From: Bordetella sp. | Lineage (GTDB): Bacteria; Pseudomonadota; Gammaproteobacteria; Burkholderiales; Burkholderiaceae_B | DNA: 7,841 nucleotides | Assembly (NCBI GenBank): GCA_027450125.1 | Contig: DAIDKG010000421.1 | Location: 1 to 7,841, forward strand | Direction of reading: 5' to 3' | Part shown: positions 6,564 to 7,841 of the stretch, piece by piece | Layout: each line of letters opens with the position of its first letter | Position numbering within the stretch: the first letter of the stretch is position 1 | Program-made: the position numbers and the translations under genes | The notes under the pieces: model-generated | Databases searched by the model: none | Seen by the model: only the letters and a program-made list of their open reading frames with translations | What the model was told of the DNA's origin: nothing

Positions 6564-7742
6564 TCAGGCCGTCTCGTTGAACAGCTCTCTGCCGATCAAC
6601 ATGCGGCGGATTTCGCTGGTGCCGGCGCCGATCTCGTAGAGCTTGGCGTCGCGCCAGAGGCGGCCGGTGGGAAACTCGTTGATGTAGCCGTTGCCGCCCA
6701 GGATCTGCACGCCCTCGCCGGCCATCCAGGTGGCCTTCTCGGCGGTGTAGAGGATCAGCGCGGCGCAATCCTTGCGGACCTGGCGCACGTGCGCCGTGCC
6801 CAGGCGGTCCAGGTTCTTGCCTACCGCGTAGGCAAACGCGCGGCTGGCCTGCAGCACGGTGTACATGTCGGCGATCTTGCCCTGCATGAGCTGGAATTCG
6901 CCGATGGCCTGCCCGAACTGCTTGCGGTCGTGCAGATAGGGCACGGCCACGTCCATGACGGCCTGCATGATGCCCAGCGGCCCGCCCGACAGCACGGCGC
7001 GTTCGTAATCGAGGCCGCTCATCAGCACCTTGACGCCGCCGTTTACCTGGCCGAGCACGTTTTCCTCGGGCACTTCGCAGTCCTGGAACACCAGCTCGCC
7101 GGTGTGGCTGCCTCGCATGCCCAGCTTGTCCAGCTTCTGCGCGACGGAGAAGCCCTTGAAGCCCTTTTCGATGAGAAAGGCGGTGATGCCGCGCTGGTGT
7201 GCCTCGGGATCGGTCTTGGCGTAGACCACCAGCGTGTCGGCGTCGGGGCCGTTGGTGATCCACATCTTGCTGCCGTTGAGCACATAGCGGTCGCCCTTTT
7301 TCTCGGCGCGCAGCTTCATGCCGACCACGTCGGAACCGGCGCCCGGCTCGCTCATGGCCAGCGCGCCGATGTGCTCGCCGCTGACAAGCTTGGGCAGGTA
7401 CTTGCGCTTTTGCGCTTCGTTGCCGTTGCGATGGATCTGGTTGACGCACAGATTGGAATGGGCGCCGTACGACAGGCCGATGGACGCGCTGGCGCGCGAG
7501 ATTTCTTCCATCGCCACCATATGGGCCAGATAGCCCATATTGGTGCCGCCGTATTCCTCGCCCACCGTCATGCCCAGCACGCCCAGGTCGCCGAACTTGC
7601 GCCACAGGTCCATGGGGAATTGGTCGGTGCGGTCGGCCTCGGCGGCGCGCGGTGCGATCTCGGCCTGCGAGAAAGCCGCCACGGCCTCGCGCAGCATGTC
7701 GATGTCTTCGCCCAGGTCAAAATTCAGGCCGGGTATGTTCAC
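6564..7742 (-). CDS. liuA: Isovaleryl-CoA dehydrogenase (FAD-dependent acyl-CoA dehydrogenase)
   Basis: This 392-residue flavoenzyme oxidises isovaleryl-CoA to 3-methylcrotonyl-CoA and passes electrons to electron-transfer flavoprotein. The helical N-domain spans about 1-120. The beta-domain begins around [10 protein letters not shown] (129-138) and includes [10 protein letters not shown] (161-170) near the flavin. The C-terminal helical domain ends with [12 protein letters not shown] (369-380). Two details indicate isovaleryl-CoA dehydrogenase rather than a straight-chain enzyme. The catalytic glutamate is Glu247 in [14 protein letters not shown] (244-257), matching the helix-G Glu of human IVD (DLER). 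At the position where medium-chain enzymes carry their catalytic Glu (YEGT), this protein has Ala373 in GAGT. The start is GTG (7740-7742), set by an AAGGAG ribosome site 7 nt upstream and by the conserved N-terminus. It lies 21 nt after the regulator gene and is the first enzyme of the operon. Confidence 0.95.
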   Translation of the reverse strand: MNIPGLNFDLGEDIDMLREAVAAFSQAEIAPRAAEADRTDQFPMDLWRKFGDLGVLGMTVGEEYGGTNMGYLAHMVAMEEISRASASIGLSYGAHSNLCVNQIHRNGNEAQKRKYLPKLVSGEHIGALAMSEPGAGSDVVGMKLRAEKKGDRYVLNGSKMWITNGPDADTLVVYAKTDPEAHQRGITAFLIEKGFKGFSVAQKLDKLGMRGSHTGELVFQDCEVPEENVLGQVNGGVKVLMSGLDYERAVLSGGPLGIMQAVMDVAVPYLHDRKQFGQAIGEFQLMQGKIADMYTVLQASRAFAYAVGKNLDRLGTAHVRQVRKDCAALILYTAEKATWMAGEGVQILGGNGYINEFPTGRLWRDAKLYEIGAGTSEIRRMLIGRELFNETA

Positions 7743-7749
7743 GGGTTGT

Positions 7750-7755
7750 CTCCTT
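7750..7755 (-). promoter_or_regulatory. Ribosome binding site deciding the GTG start of liuA
   Basis: AAGGAG on the minus strand lies 7 nt before GTG at 7740-7742. There is no ATG nearby in frame before residue 16, so this strong site supports initiation at the GTG codon. Confidence 0.85.
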
Positions 7756-7763
7756 AGTCGTCT

Positions 7764-7841
7764 CTATGCTTGCTTGACCAGCAGCAGCTTCTCGCAGAGC
7801 CGCTCCTGCTCGGTGATTTCCTGCAGGGTTTCCTCGATGTC
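7764..7841 (-). CDS. liuR: Probable MerR-family transcriptional regulator, C-terminal end (LiuR type)
   Basis: Only the last 25 codons and a TAG stop (7764-7766) are in the window; the gene continues to the right. The peptide begins DIEETLQEITEQERLCEKLL and ends LVKQA, a charged heptad-like helix. It closely resembles the C-terminal dimerisation coiled coil of LiuR-type MerR regulators as I remember it (DIE-TL-E-...-E-RC-LL). LiuR commonly sits immediately before liuA and represses the liu operon, responding to branched-chain acyl-CoA intermediates. The 21-nt gap to liuA suggests cotranscription, so the promoter and operator should lie upstream, beyond the window. The DNA-binding domain is not visible, so the family call is an inference from a short tail plus context. 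Confidence 0.7.
   Translation of the reverse strand, partial: DIEETLQEITEQERLCEKLLLVKQA

Noticed and set aside
6819..6833. GCCTAC-CGC-GTAGGC palindrome in liuA, also partly at 1571-1581 in liuD, as a shared regulatory site
   Set aside because: Both lie inside coding sequence and both encode Tyr-Ala-Val-Gly; the match follows from codon choice.
5248..7605. A 785-codon minus-strand frame overlapping the thiolase and liuA genes
   Set aside because: Arg/Gly-rich out-of-frame shadow of two genes whose catalytic motifs are intact in the other frame.
1623..7757. A 2,044-codon open frame on the plus strand as a giant protein
   Set aside because: It is the exact antisense of four well-supported genes, its composition is the His/Ala/Gly/Arg-rich type expected from GC-rich shadows, and it has no recognisable domain.
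1..7841. Defence system, CRISPR array, mobile element or novel gene cluster
   Set aside because: Both strands were read; every long coding frame with real motifs belongs to central acyl-CoA/amino acid metabolism or transport, and there are no array-like repeats, transposase or integrase motifs, or tRNA-like attachment sites.

Overview
This GC-rich window looks like chromosome of a betaproteobacterium of the Burkholderiales, most likely family Alcaligenaceae (Bordetella/Achromobacter type). That placement rests on protein resemblance and codon usage recalled from memory; no search was run. Nearly everything lies on the minus strand and forms one catabolic operon for leucine/isovalerate (acyl-CoA) degradation.

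Read in the direction of transcription (right to left), the layout is: the C-terminal end of a probable MerR-family regulator of the LiuR type (7764-7841, cut by the window edge); isovaleryl-CoA dehydrogenase LiuA (6564-7742, GTG start); an acetyl-CoA acetyltransferase-type thiolase (5343-6524); the beta (carboxyltransferase) subunit of methylcrotonyl-CoA carboxylase, LiuB (3693-5300); a 135-bp gap filled by a compact, highly palindromic element (about 3599-3688); the biotin-bearing alpha subunit LiuD (1515-3557); and a 12-TM-type major facilitator transporter (241-1470). A plus-strand class III aminotransferase, probably ArgD, enters from the left and ends at 142. It converges on the transporter, and a strong, probably bidirectional hairpin terminator (160-194) sits between them.

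The enzymes act in sequence. LiuA converts isovaleryl-CoA to 3-methylcrotonyl-CoA. LiuB with LiuD carboxylates that to 3-methylglutaconyl-CoA. The thiolase can cleave acetoacetyl-CoA made at the end of the pathway. The hydratase (LiuC) and HMG-CoA lyase (LiuE) steps are not encoded here. Since the operon is closed on its downstream side by a convergent gene, those genes must lie upstream of the window or elsewhere.

I see no CRISPR array, tRNA, rRNA, insertion sequence, phage gene or defence system. The operon is ordinary metabolism. The points most worth checking are the folded repeat between the two carboxylase subunit genes, the unusual A-run start of liuD with an overlapping 9-codon ORF, a direct-repeat/palindrome structure at the 5' end of the transporter gene that bears on its true start, and the two-way terminator with alternative pairing.
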